Shown: positions 8,642-16,985 of the stretch, in pieces
Numbering within the stretch: position 1 is the first letter of the stretch
How the letters are laid out: each line of letters starts with the position of its first letter
Origin: Actomonas aquatica
Lineage (GTDB): Bacteria > Verrucomicrobiota > Verrucomicrobiia > Opitutales > Opitutaceae
Assembly: GCF_019679435.2 (NCBI RefSeq)
Contig: NZ_CP139781.1
Coordinates: forward strand, 1,860,001-1,924,000
Direction of reading: 5' to 3'
DNA: 64,000 nucleotides
Position numbers and translations under genes: made by a program
Notes under the pieces: generated by a model
Seen by the model: the letters and a program-made list of their open reading frames with translations, nothing else
Database searches by the model: none
Told to the model about the DNA's origin: nothing

Positions 8642-10849
8642 ATGAACTCCCCCCTCTTTTGGTTTGTTCCGGTAGCTTCCGCGTGCGCGCTTGGTTTCGC
8701 CGCGTGGTTTTATCGCCGTATGAAGGCAGCGCCTGAAGGCACGCCCCGTATGGCCGAAATCGCGGGCCATGTCCGCGCCGGAGCCATGGCGTATCTGCAA
8801 CAACAATACAAAATCGTCGGCGTCTTCTTCCTGATCCTCACCGGCGTCTTCGCCTGGCTCGCCTATGGCCTGGGCCTCCAGAACACCTGGGTGCCCTTTG
8901 CGTTTCTGACCGGCGGCTTCTTCTCAGGGCTCGCCGGTTTTTTTGGCATGAAAACGGCGACCTACGCCTCCGCCCGTGTCGCCCACGCCGCCAGCCAGTC
9001 GCTTGACGCCGGCCTGCGCCTCGCCTTCCGCAGCGGTGCAGTCATGGGCCTCGTCGTGGTCGGCCTCGCCCTGCTCGACATCTCCGTCTGGTTCGTAGTG
9101 CTCAACAGATTTGTCACCGATGCCGACCCCGCTCACAAGCTGCTCGTCATCACCACCACCATGCTGACCTTCGGCATGGGCGCCTCCCTCCAGGCCCTCT
9201 TCGCCCGCGTCGGTGGCGGCATTTTCACCAAGGCCGCCGACGTCGGTGCCGACCTCGTCGGCAAGGTCGAAGCCGGCATCCCGGAAGACGATCCCCGCAA
9301 CCCCGCCACCATCGCCGATAACGTCGGTGACAACGTCGGCGACGTCGCCGGCATGGGCGCCGACCTCTACGAATCCTACGTCGGTTCCATCCTCGCCACC
9401 GCCGCCCTCGGCGCCGCCGCCTTTGCCGCCGCCGGCGATCCCGATGCCGCCTACAAGTCCGTGCTCGCGCCCATGCTCGTGGCCGCCGTTGGCACCATCC
9501 TCTCCATCATCGGCATCTTCGCCGTGCGCGTGAAGAGCGGCGCCTCCCAACGCGATCTGCTCAACGCCCTCGGTCGCGGCGTGAACCTCAGCTCCGTGCT
9601 CATCATCGCCGCCTCCTACCTCATTCTGCGCGCGCTCGACCTGCCGAACTTCACCGGCATCTGGGGCGCCATCGTCGTCGGTCTCATCACCGGCATCGTG
9701 ATCGGCAAAGCCACCGAGTATTACACCTCCCAGGAATTTAAACCCACCCAGGGCATCGGCGAACACGCCCGCACCGGCCCTGCCACCGTCATCATCTCCG
9801 GCCTCGGCGTGGGCATGATGAGCACCGTCGTGCCGGTCGTCGCGATCGTCATCGGCACCACCCTCGCCTACGGCTTCGCCGCCGGCTCCTGGAGCTTCTC
9901 GCCCGAGACCATTTCGCTCGGCCTCTACGGCATCGGCATCGCCGCCGTCGGCATGCTCTCCACCCTCGGCCTCACCCTCGCGACCGACGCCTACGGTCCC
10001 ATCGCCGACAACGCCGGCGGCAACGCCGAGATGGCCGGCCTCGGCCCGGAAGTCCGCCGCCGCACCGACGCGCTCGACTCCCTCGGCAATACCACCGCCG
10101 CCACCGGTAAGGGGTTTGCCATCGGCTCCGCCGCCCTCACCGCGCTCGCCCTGCTCGCCTCCTACGTCGAGGAACTAAAGATCGCCATGCTGCACAACGA
10201 GCAGAACAGCTTCATCCTGCGTGGCGGCGAAGTGGTCGACACCGCCCTCGCGACGCTGCCGCAGTTCATGGAGTATTTTCAGGTCAACCTCATGAACCCC
10301 AAGGTGCTCCTCGGCGTGTTCATCGGCTCCATGATGGCCTTCCTCTTCTGCGGTCTCACCATCAACGCCGTCGGTCGCGCCGCCGGTCGCATGGTCGAGG
10401 AAGTCCGCCGTCAATTCGCCGACAAACCCGGCATCCTCAACGGCACCGACACTCCCGACTACGCCCGCTGCGTCGCCATCTCCACCGCCGGTGCCCAACG
10501 CGAGATGCTCTTCCCGTCCGTCATCGCCGTCACTGTGCCCATCCTCGTCGGCGTCCTCTACGGCGTGCCCGGCACCTTCGGCCTGCTCGGCGGTGGCCTC
10601 TCCACCGGCTTCGTGCTCGCCGTCTTTATGGCCAACTCCGGCGGCGCCTGGGACAATGCCAAGAAATACATCGAGGAAGGCCACCACGGCGGCAAAGGCT
10701 CCGCCGCGCACAAGGCCGCCGTCATCGGTGACACCGTGGGTGATCCCTTCAAGGACACCGCTGGTCCCTCGCTCAACATCCTCATCAAACTCATGAGCAT
10801 GGTCTCCATCGTGACCGCCGGCGTAAACGTCGCCTTCACGATCTTCTAA
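8642..10849 (+). CDS. hppA: Membrane-bound K+-type ion-pumping pyrophosphatase
   Basis: A 735-residue polytopic protein of the M-PPase family, which couples PPi hydrolysis to H+ or Na+ export. Family signatures are all present: [18 protein letters not shown], the acidic PPi/Mg site [33 protein letters not shown] near the middle and [16 protein letters not shown] near the end. In [10 protein letters not shown] the residue that separates subfamilies is Ala rather than Lys, which places it with the K+-dependent enzymes; whether it pumps H+ or Na+ cannot be decided here. It is monocistronic, closed by a strong terminator at 10962-11005. Confidence 0.95.
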   Translation: MNSPLFWFVPVASACALGFAAWFYRRMKAAPEGTPRMAEIAGHVRAGAMAYLQQQYKIVGVFFLILTGVFAWLAYGLGLQNTWVPFAFLTGGFFSGLAGFFGMKTATYASARVAHAASQSLDAGLRLAFRSGAVMGLVVVGLALLDISVWFVVLNRFVTDADPAHKLLVITTTMLTFGMGASLQALFARVGGGIFTKAADVGADLVGKVEAGIPEDDPRNPATIADNVGDNVGDVAGMGADLYESYVGSILATAALGAAAFAAAGDPDAAYKSVLAPMLVAAVGTILSIIGIFAVRVKSGASQRDLLNALGRGVNLSSVLIIAASYLILRALDLPNFTGIWGAIVVGLITGIVIGKATEYYTSQEFKPTQGIGEHARTGPATVIISGLGVGMMSTVVPVVAIVIGTTLAYGFAAGSWSFSPETISLGLYGIGIAAVGMLSTLGLTLATDAYGPIADNAGGNAEMAGLGPEVRRRTDALDSLGNTTAATGKGFAIGSAALTALALLASYVEELKIAMLHNEQNSFILRGGEVVDTALATLPQFMEYFQVNLMNPKVLLGVFIGSMMAFLFCGLTINAVGRAAGRMVEEVRRQFADKPGILNGTDTPDYARCVAISTAGAQREMLFPSVIAVTVPILVGVLYGVPGTFGLLGGGLSTGFVLAVFMANSGGAWDNAKKYIEEGHHGGKGSAAHKAAVIGDTVGDPFKDTAGPSLNILIKLMSMVSIVTAGVNVAFTIF

Positions 10850-10870
10850 AAAATATCCTGCGGTTTAATC

Positions 10871-10936
10871 ACACCAAGGTAGCAAAGAGCGCAAAGGCGG
10901 TGGGCCCCTCCTTCGCTACCTTTGCGTTCTTGGTGT
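10871..10936. repeat. REP-like imperfect inverted repeat
   Basis: Just after hppA, ACACCAA (10871-10877) pairs with TTGGTGT (10930-10936). The inner arms carry related CAAAG/CTTTG words (GCAAAGAGCGCAAAGG and CTACCTTTGCGTTC). The arms are about 27 bases with several mismatches. This resembles the widespread intergenic palindromes built of short CAAAG syllables. It lies between the stop codon and the real terminator. Confidence 0.55.
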
Positions 10937-10961
10937 AGAAAAAACAATATATGCCCGCAAC

Positions 10962-11005
10962 GGCCGCCAGCCGGTGATTTCTCACCGGTCGGCGGCCTCT
11001 TTTTT
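10962..11005 (+). terminator. Rho-independent terminator of hppA
   Basis: Stem arms 10962-10977 and 10982-10997 pair over 16 positions with two internal mismatches, around a 4-base loop. A run of T (TCTTTTTT) follows. It is the strongest hairpin-plus-T structure downstream of the pyrophosphatase gene. Confidence 0.85.
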
Positions 11006-11081
11006 GCCCGTCGGCCACGGAGCAAAACGCTTTACGCTCCGGCTTCGTCCGGAATCCTTCACCGCTCCGTTGCCTCCTCCC

Positions 11082-14000
11082 ATGTCGACCTCTCCCTCCC
11101 GTTCCCGCTTTTGGCGCACGCCCGTGTGGGGATTGGTCGCAGCCGGTCTGCTCGTGACTGGACTGCTGCTGACCAAGGGGCCCTATGCCACCTGGCAATG
11201 GTGGGGCTTCGTCGCCTCCAATCCCGCCTTCTACGACACGCAGGTCATCACCGCCGGCGCCGAGTCATTTCGGGAGGGCCACGATCCGCTGCGCGAAAAC
11301 CCGGCCGATCTCGGCGGCCGTCCGCTCAACTACCCGCGCATCTGGCACCAGCTTTTCGCCCTCGGTATTGATCGTTCGGATACGCCCATTCTCGGCGGAT
11401 TCATGCTCGGGTGTTTCCTGCTGACCCTCGCGCTGTTCGTCCACCTGGTGCGCGGCCCACCCGCCTGGTGGTGGTTTGGCGCCATCCTTTCGCCGGCCAT
11501 TTTGCTCGGCCTCGAACGGGGCAATACCGACATCCTCGCCTTCGCGCTCGTCGCCGCCGCAACGTGCCTGACCGCGGTAGGCCGCAGCCGCGCCGCCAGT
11601 GCCGCCATCGTCTTCGCCGGCGCGCTCAAACTGTTCCCTTTCGCCGCCGCACCGCTGCTCTTGGGCGGATCGCGCCGTCGCGCGCCCTGGCTGGTTTTTC
11701 TCAGCATCATCATCGGTCTGCTCTACGTGCTGGCCAACCGCGATGACCTCCAGCTCATCCGCGACGCCACCCCGCTCACCTACTACCTCTCCTTTGGCTA
11801 TCTCGCCTTTGGGCTGGGCGCCGAGCAGCACTTCGGCTTCACCGTGGCGACCTTGCCGTTGTGGGTGCCTGTCCTGTTGCTCGCCATCGCGACCTTGATC
11901 CCGGCCGTCCGCTCGTTGCGCGCAGCGCCGTCACCGGCTCCCGACACAGCCCCCGATCTGGCGCTCACGGGATTCCTTGGCGGCACGTCCATCTACCTCG
12001 CCTCCTTCCTCCTCGGTTCGTCCTTCAACTACCGCCTCACCTTCCTGCTCCTCGTCCTGCCCCAGCTCCACCGCTGGCTGCGCTCGCCCGCGCATCGGCC
12101 CTTTGCCGTCGTGGCCCTCGCCTGCACCTACCTCGTCTGGTGGTTCCCCTTGCCGCAACCGGTGAACCCCTTCGCCGACGGACTCGTGTTCGTGCTCGAT
12201 CAGCTTTCCCACTGGATCCTGTTCCTCACGTTGGGCGGCCTGACCGGCTCACTCGCGCCCCGCCTCGACCTGTTCCCCGCCGGCCCGCTTTCCGCTTGGT
12301 TTAAACGTCAGCCGTCTCGCCAGGCGCCCCGCCCGTCTTTCCTCCCTGCCTTCGCCCGCGCGTGTCTCATCGTCGTATTAGGCGTCACCGCCTTGTGGTT
12401 TGCCCGCACCCCTCATGTGGAGTCGGCCGCTCCCGCTTCTCTCGAAGAATTGCTGCTCCTCGACCGCCACCAGCGTATTCCCGACTACACCGCGTTCGAC
12501 GTTACCGCCGACCTCGGAGAGAGCGGACCCGCCACCTTGGCCTTGCTCGAACTCACCGCCGCCAATGATGCGGCCGACGCCCGACGCCTCACCGTCTTCG
12601 TCCTCGCCGCGCTGTGGATGGCCGCGTGGTCGGGCCTCTCCGCCTCGCTCGGCATCCGCCGCAGCCTACTGGCGAGCCTGCCCCTGTGGTTGGCCCTCGC
12701 TTGGGCTCCGTTTGCTTTTCTGCAATCGTTCGGCTCCGCGCCACTGGTCTGGGCAGCCACCACGATGGCCGTAGCGCTGCTCTGGGTCGCTCAGTCTCAG
12801 CGTCCGATTCGTCCCGTTCTGGCCGGACTGGCCGGGGTTTTCGCCGCCTGCAGCATCGCCCTCCTGCCTTGGCTCAACCTCCCCGGTTTTCTGGTTTGGC
12901 TCCTTCTCCTTATCGCGGGCCTCCCACTCGCCCAACGCCACGGCCCGTGGTGGCGGCGCAGCTGGTTCCTCCTCGCGGTGGGCCTGCCAGCCCTCACCTG
13001 GGCTTGGGTGCAGGGCGACGGACGCCTCCCCGATCTGCTGCATCTCTACTTCGGTTACCTCGGTCATCCGAGCGCCTTGGGGGTCGCCTTGTGGACCCAA
13101 ACCCTTGGTGGTCTTGCGGTCATCACGCTCCTGATGGCCGGCGGTCTCGCCCTCACGCGCCGACTCGACACCCGCAGCCCCCTTCCTATCGCGCTCGCCG
13201 TTGCTGCGACCGCTCTACCCGCGCATTGGGTCGCTCAACATCGCGAGCCCGCCACGCCCGCTGCGACCTCCGCGATTGTCGACGTGCTCAACCAATTCCC
13301 CGGCCGTCTCCCGCATGATCGCCTCGGCGTATGGGGCGTGCGCCCGGGCATCTACCGCGAGACCGGCCTGACCCCCGCGACACTTTCGCCGTTCCCGTTA
13401 GCCGCGCTGGCTCACGCCGACTCCGGCGCCAACCGCTACCTCGACCGATATTTTGGTGAGCTGAGTTTTTACCCACCCGAGTTTCTCGTCGATACGATCG
13501 GCCCCGGCGACCCGTTCTACAGCAACCGCTCCACGCACGGTCACGAAGCTTACCCCAAACTCGCCGCGTGGTTGGAAACGCACTACGTGCTGATCCGCGA
13601 CGTGGGTTCCGGCCGGCTCTACGTTCGCCATCGACAGGACGAAGGCCGCGACCTCACCCGGCCCAACATCCTGCCCGTCACCCTCGAAGACATGCAGGAA
13701 ACCGAGGCCATGGTCGCCCCGTTCTACCTGCCCGAGTTTCCCGACCACGTGCGTTTCTTCGCCCACGCCCCGGCCCGCTTTGTCCTCGCCGCCCCTCCCC
13801 AAGCCCTGCGCCTCTCCGGCACCTTCGGTTTCCGCGACGGCGTCACCGATTCCCCCGAGGGCCACACCGACGGCTGCGTTTTTCGCATCGTGCTGCGGTC
13901 AGTCGACCGACCGCCCGTGCTGTTACTCGAACAAACCCTCGATCCCTACAAAGACCCCGCGCGTCGACTCTTGCAGGGCTTCACCGTCGACCTGCCGGCC

Positions 14001-14108
14001 GACCGGGCCGACAACGCCACCCTCGAGCTCCAGGTCGACCCCCGCGGCAACCCCAGCTTCGACTGGGCCTTTTGGGGCGACCTCGAGTTCGTGCTCACCT
14101 TCCCCTGA
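11082..14108 (+). CDS. GT87-like membrane glycosyltransferase fused to a second membrane domain and NPCBM-like tail
   Basis: A 1008-residue polytopic protein. The first about 440 residues have many hydrophobic helices and the GLERGNTDILAF motif typical of DUF2029/GT87 polyprenyl-phosphate mannosyltransferases. A second membrane block follows at about residues 520-720. The last about 130 residues form a soluble module resembling an NPCBM carbohydrate-binding domain (DGCVFRIVL, DPYKDPARRLLQ, FDWAFWGDLEF). It probably transfers a lipid-linked sugar to a periplasmic acceptor. ATG 11082 is used because upstream codons run into the hppA terminator. The helicase gene starts 57 bases downstream. Confidence 0.7.
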   Translation: MSTSPSRSRFWRTPVWGLVAAGLLVTGLLLTKGPYATWQWWGFVASNPAFYDTQVITAGAESFREGHDPLRENPADLGGRPLNYPRIWHQLFALGIDRSDTPILGGFMLGCFLLTLALFVHLVRGPPAWWWFGAILSPAILLGLERGNTDILAFALVAAATCLTAVGRSRAASAAIVFAGALKLFPFAAAPLLLGGSRRRAPWLVFLSIIIGLLYVLANRDDLQLIRDATPLTYYLSFGYLAFGLGAEQHFGFTVATLPLWVPVLLLAIATLIPAVRSLRAAPSPAPDTAPDLALTGFLGGTSIYLASFLLGSSFNYRLTFLLLVLPQLHRWLRSPAHRPFAVVALACTYLVWWFPLPQPVNPFADGLVFVLDQLSHWILFLTLGGLTGSLAPRLDLFPAGPLSAWFKRQPSRQAPRPSFLPAFARACLIVVLGVTALWFARTPHVESAAPASLEELLLLDRHQRIPDYTAFDVTADLGESGPATLALLELTAANDAADARRLTVFVLAALWMAAWSGLSASLGIRRSLLASLPLWLALAWAPFAFLQSFGSAPLVWAATTMAVALLWVAQSQRPIRPVLAGLAGVFAACSIALLPWLNLPGFLVWLLLLIAGLPLAQRHGPWWRRSWFLLAVGLPALTWAWVQGDGRLPDLLHLYFGYLGHPSALGVALWTQTLGGLAVITLLMAGGLALTRRLDTRSPLPIALAVAATALPAHWVAQHREPATPAATSAIVDVLNQFPGRLPHDRLGVWGVRPGIYRETGLTPATLSPFPLAALAHADSGANRYLDRYFGELSFYPPEFLVDTIGPGDPFYSNRSTHGHEAYPKLAAWLETHYVLIRDVGSGRLYVRHRQDEGRDLTRPNILPVTLEDMQETEAMVAPFYLPEFPDHVRFFAHAPARFVLAAPPQALRLSGTFGFRDGVTDSPEGHTDGCVFRIVLRSVDRPPVLLLEQTLDPYKDPARRLLQGFTVDLPADRADNATLELQVDPRGNPSFDWAFWGDLEFVLTFP

Positions 14109-14165
14109 CCCACCCGCTGCTTTCCGCTTTGCACCCGCCCGCGAAACCGCGACCCTGCCCGTCGC

Positions 14166-16190
14166 ATGGATTTCATTCTCGACCGCGACGACGACGCCCC
14201 GACCCGCCCCGGCTTCCCGCCCATCGACTTCAAGGCGGAGCTCAATGAGGAGCAGTTCAACGCCGTGACCGCCCCGCCCGGTCCGGTGCTCGTGCTCGCC
14301 GGCGCCGGTTCCGGCAAGACCCGCACCCTCACCTACCGCGTCGCCTGGCTCCTCCACCAGGGCATCCCGCCCGGCGAGATCATGCTGCTCACCTTCACCA
14401 ACAAGGCCTCCAAGGAAATGCTCCACCGCGTGCATGACCTCACCGGCGCCGAAGCCAACCGTTTCTGGGGCGGCACCTTCCACAGCCTCGGCAACCGCGC
14501 CCTGCGCATGTTCGGCGATTCCCCCGCCCTCAAACTGCCGCGCAACTTCACCATCCTCGACGCCGACGAATCCGAATCACTCCTCAAACGCGTCGTCGAG
14601 GCCGAGCACAAATCCTTCTTCAAAGACAAAACCAACCCGCGCCCCGGCCCGCTCTTCAGCGTGCTCTCCATGTCGCGCAATACCCAGAAGTCCCTCGCCC
14701 AGACCGTCGAGGATCACTACCCGCAATACAGCGACATCGCCGTCTCCCTGCCCACCTTCGCCAAGGCCTACGAGGCCACCAAACGTGAACAAAACGTCGT
14801 CGACTACGACGACCTCCTCGAGCTCTGGCTCAAGCTCCTCCAGGAGGACCCCAAGGTCGCCGACTACTTCGCCCAACGCTTCCGCCACCTCCTCGTCGAT
14901 GAGTATCAGGACACCAACACCATCCAGTCCCAGATCGTCGACGCGCTCGCGCCCCACCACCGCATCATGGCCGTCGGCGACGACGCCCAGTGCATCTACT
15001 CGTGGCGCGGCGCGAACTTCGAAAACATCATGACCTTCCTCGAGCGGCACCCCGGCGCCCAGCTCCACCGCATCGAGACCAACTACCGCTCCACCCCGCA
15101 GATCCTCAACCTCGCCAACGGCGTCCTGCTCGCTCAACCCGCCGGCCGCCACTTCGACAAGGAACTGCGCGCCCACCGCGCCAACTCCCAAAAACCCTAC
15201 GTCGTCCAGACCATGGACGACCGCGAGCAGGCCGAGTTCCTGATCAAACGCATCCGCGCCCTGGTCGAAGACGAGGGCGTCTCGCCGCACGAGATCGCCG
15301 TGCTCTACCGCTCGCACTTCGTCGCCCTCGAAACCCAGCTCGCCTTCTCCCGCGCCGGTGTGCCCTACCACATCACCTCCGGCGTGAAGTTCTTCGAACG
15401 CGCCCACGTGCGCGACCTCGTCGCCATCCTGCGTTTCGTCTACAACCCGACCGACGAATCCGCCTGGCAACGCTGCGCCTGCCTCCTGCCCAAGATCGGC
15501 GAAAAAGGCGCCTCCAAGATTTACCACGCCGCCCTCGATCACGCCCGACTCATGCAGCAGGACTTCGTCGACGCGCTCACCACCGACGACGTCAAAAGCA
15601 AAGTCCCCAAAGGCGCCCGCGACGAATGGCCCAGCTTCTGCGCCTCGCTCAAACAGACCGCCGACGCCATGCGCGACGAGTCGCCGCAGATCACTGTCGA
15701 GGTCGCCATCGACGGCTGGTATGGCGACTACCTCAAAGGCGCCTTCGCCGACTACATCGACCGCCTCGACGAACTCGGCGCGCTCGCCGGTTTTGCCGCC
15801 CGTTACACCGAGATGCAGGACCTGCTTGCGCAAATCGTCCTGCTCAACGGCGAGACCAGCGATCGCTCCGTCGACTCCGAACAGGACGCCATCCGTCTCA
15901 CCACCGTGCACCAGGCCAAGGGCCTCGAATACGACGTCGTGTTTGTGATCGGTTGCGCCGACGGCCAGTTCCCCACCCGCCGTTCCATCGAAGCCGGCGA
16001 CGTCGAGGAAGAGCGCCGCCTCTTCTACGTCGCGGTCACGAGAGCCAAAAACGAACTCTACCTCTGCTACCCCAAAGTCGCGACCAAAGCAGGCCCCGGC
16101 GGCATGCTGCTCAGCCCATCACGCTTCCTCCAAGAGCTCCCCCCCGACCTCTACGAGGGCCTCCGCATCAAACGCGCCTACGGCTGGTAG
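14166..16190 (+). CDS. UvrD/PcrA/Rep-family ATP-dependent DNA helicase
   Basis: A 674-residue superfamily 1A helicase. The Q motif region (LNEEQFNAV) is followed by Walker A GAGSGKT at 46-52, motif II DEYQD at 245-249, motif III GDDAQCIYSWRGAN, motif IV NYRSTPQIL and motifs V-VI (TVHQAKGLEYD, ERRLFYVAVTRAK). It unwinds DNA 3'-5' in repair or replication restart. It is slightly shorter than UvrD (about 720) and lacks a long C-terminal tail, so Rep, PcrA or UvrD cannot be told apart. A DUF4256 gene follows after 12 bases and may be co-transcribed. Confidence 0.92.
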   Translation: MDFILDRDDDAPTRPGFPPIDFKAELNEEQFNAVTAPPGPVLVLAGAGSGKTRTLTYRVAWLLHQGIPPGEIMLLTFTNKASKEMLHRVHDLTGAEANRFWGGTFHSLGNRALRMFGDSPALKLPRNFTILDADESESLLKRVVEAEHKSFFKDKTNPRPGPLFSVLSMSRNTQKSLAQTVEDHYPQYSDIAVSLPTFAKAYEATKREQNVVDYDDLLELWLKLLQEDPKVADYFAQRFRHLLVDEYQDTNTIQSQIVDALAPHHRIMAVGDDAQCIYSWRGANFENIMTFLERHPGAQLHRIETNYRSTPQILNLANGVLLAQPAGRHFDKELRAHRANSQKPYVVQTMDDREQAEFLIKRIRALVEDEGVSPHEIAVLYRSHFVALETQLAFSRAGVPYHITSGVKFFERAHVRDLVAILRFVYNPTDESAWQRCACLLPKIGEKGASKIYHAALDHARLMQQDFVDALTTDDVKSKVPKGARDEWPSFCASLKQTADAMRDESPQITVEVAIDGWYGDYLKGAFADYIDRLDELGALAGFAARYTEMQDLLAQIVLLNGETSDRSVDSEQDAIRLTTVHQAKGLEYDVVFVIGCADGQFPTRRSIEAGDVEEERRLFYVAVTRAKNELYLCYPKVATKAGPGGMLLSPSRFLQELPPDLYEGLRIKRAYGW

Positions 16191-16202
16191 GCGTCGCTCC
16201 CC

Positions 16203-16757
16203 ATGAATCTCTCCTCCGACCAAAGCGACGCCTTGTTCGCCACCCTCGCCGCTCGTTTTGAGGCCAACCCACAGCGGCATCCGGGAATCTCTTGGGCCGA
16301 CGTCACCGCGCAGCTCAACGCCGCCGCCCCGGCGAAACTCACCGCACTCCACCAACTGGAAGCAACCGGCGGCGAACCGGACGTAGTGAAGGTCGATGCC
16401 GCGAACGGCGAACTCACCTTCATGGACTGCTCGCCCGAGAGCCCCGCTGGCCGCACCGCGCTCTGCTACGATCAAGCCGGTTGGGCTTCACGCAAAGCCC
16501 ATCAGCCGGCCGGCAACGTCATCGATACCGCCGCGGCCATGGGGGTTGAGCTGCTGACCGAAGCCGATTACCACCACCTGCAGTCGCTCGGCGCCTTTGA
16601 CCAAAAAACGTCCAGCTGGCTCGCCACGCCGGCCGACGTGCGCGAGCGCGGCGGTGCCCTCTTCGGCGACCGCCGCTACGGCCGCGTCTTCATCTACCAC
16701 AACGGCGCCCAATCCTACTACAGCGCCCGCGGCTTTCGCGCCCTGCTCCGAGTCTGA
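16203..16757 (+). CDS. DUF4256 family protein
   Basis: A 184-residue soluble protein that matches the uncharacterised DUF4256 family along its whole length. Recognisable blocks are RFEANPQRHPGISW, ATGGEPDVVKVD, DCSPESPAGR, NVIDTAAAMGVELLTE, FDQKTSSWLATP and the C-terminal FIYHNGAQSYYSARGFR. Length is normal for the family, which is widely distributed and has no assigned activity. It starts 12 bases after the helicase stop, suggesting one transcript. The conserved aromatic and His residues at the end could form a ligand site, but this is a guess. Confidence 0.88.
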   Translation: MNLSSDQSDALFATLAARFEANPQRHPGISWADVTAQLNAAAPAKLTALHQLEATGGEPDVVKVDAANGELTFMDCSPESPAGRTALCYDQAGWASRKAHQPAGNVIDTAAAMGVELLTEADYHHLQSLGAFDQKTSSWLATPADVRERGGALFGDRRYGRVFIYHNGAQSYYSARGFRALLRV

Positions 16758-16985
16758 CGCCCGACCGCACTCCTTCTCCTGCCATGCCCTTCTACCCCAA
16801 GTGGCTGCTCTTCCCCGTCCCCGCCAGCGCATGGGCCTCTCGGCACTTTAAGTCCGACTCCGAGTGCTCACTACATGCTCCGCCCCGACCGACACCCGAA
16901 CGGCGATTCCCCTACTTATAAAGTAGCGGATTTCCCTCTCCTCGCCTGTCATCACGATGCGGCGCCTGCGCCTCCTCACCCCACC

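Noticed and set aside
14577..15911. 444-codon minus-strand frame
   Set aside because: Antisense to the helicase, whose motifs are intact; biased shadow composition.
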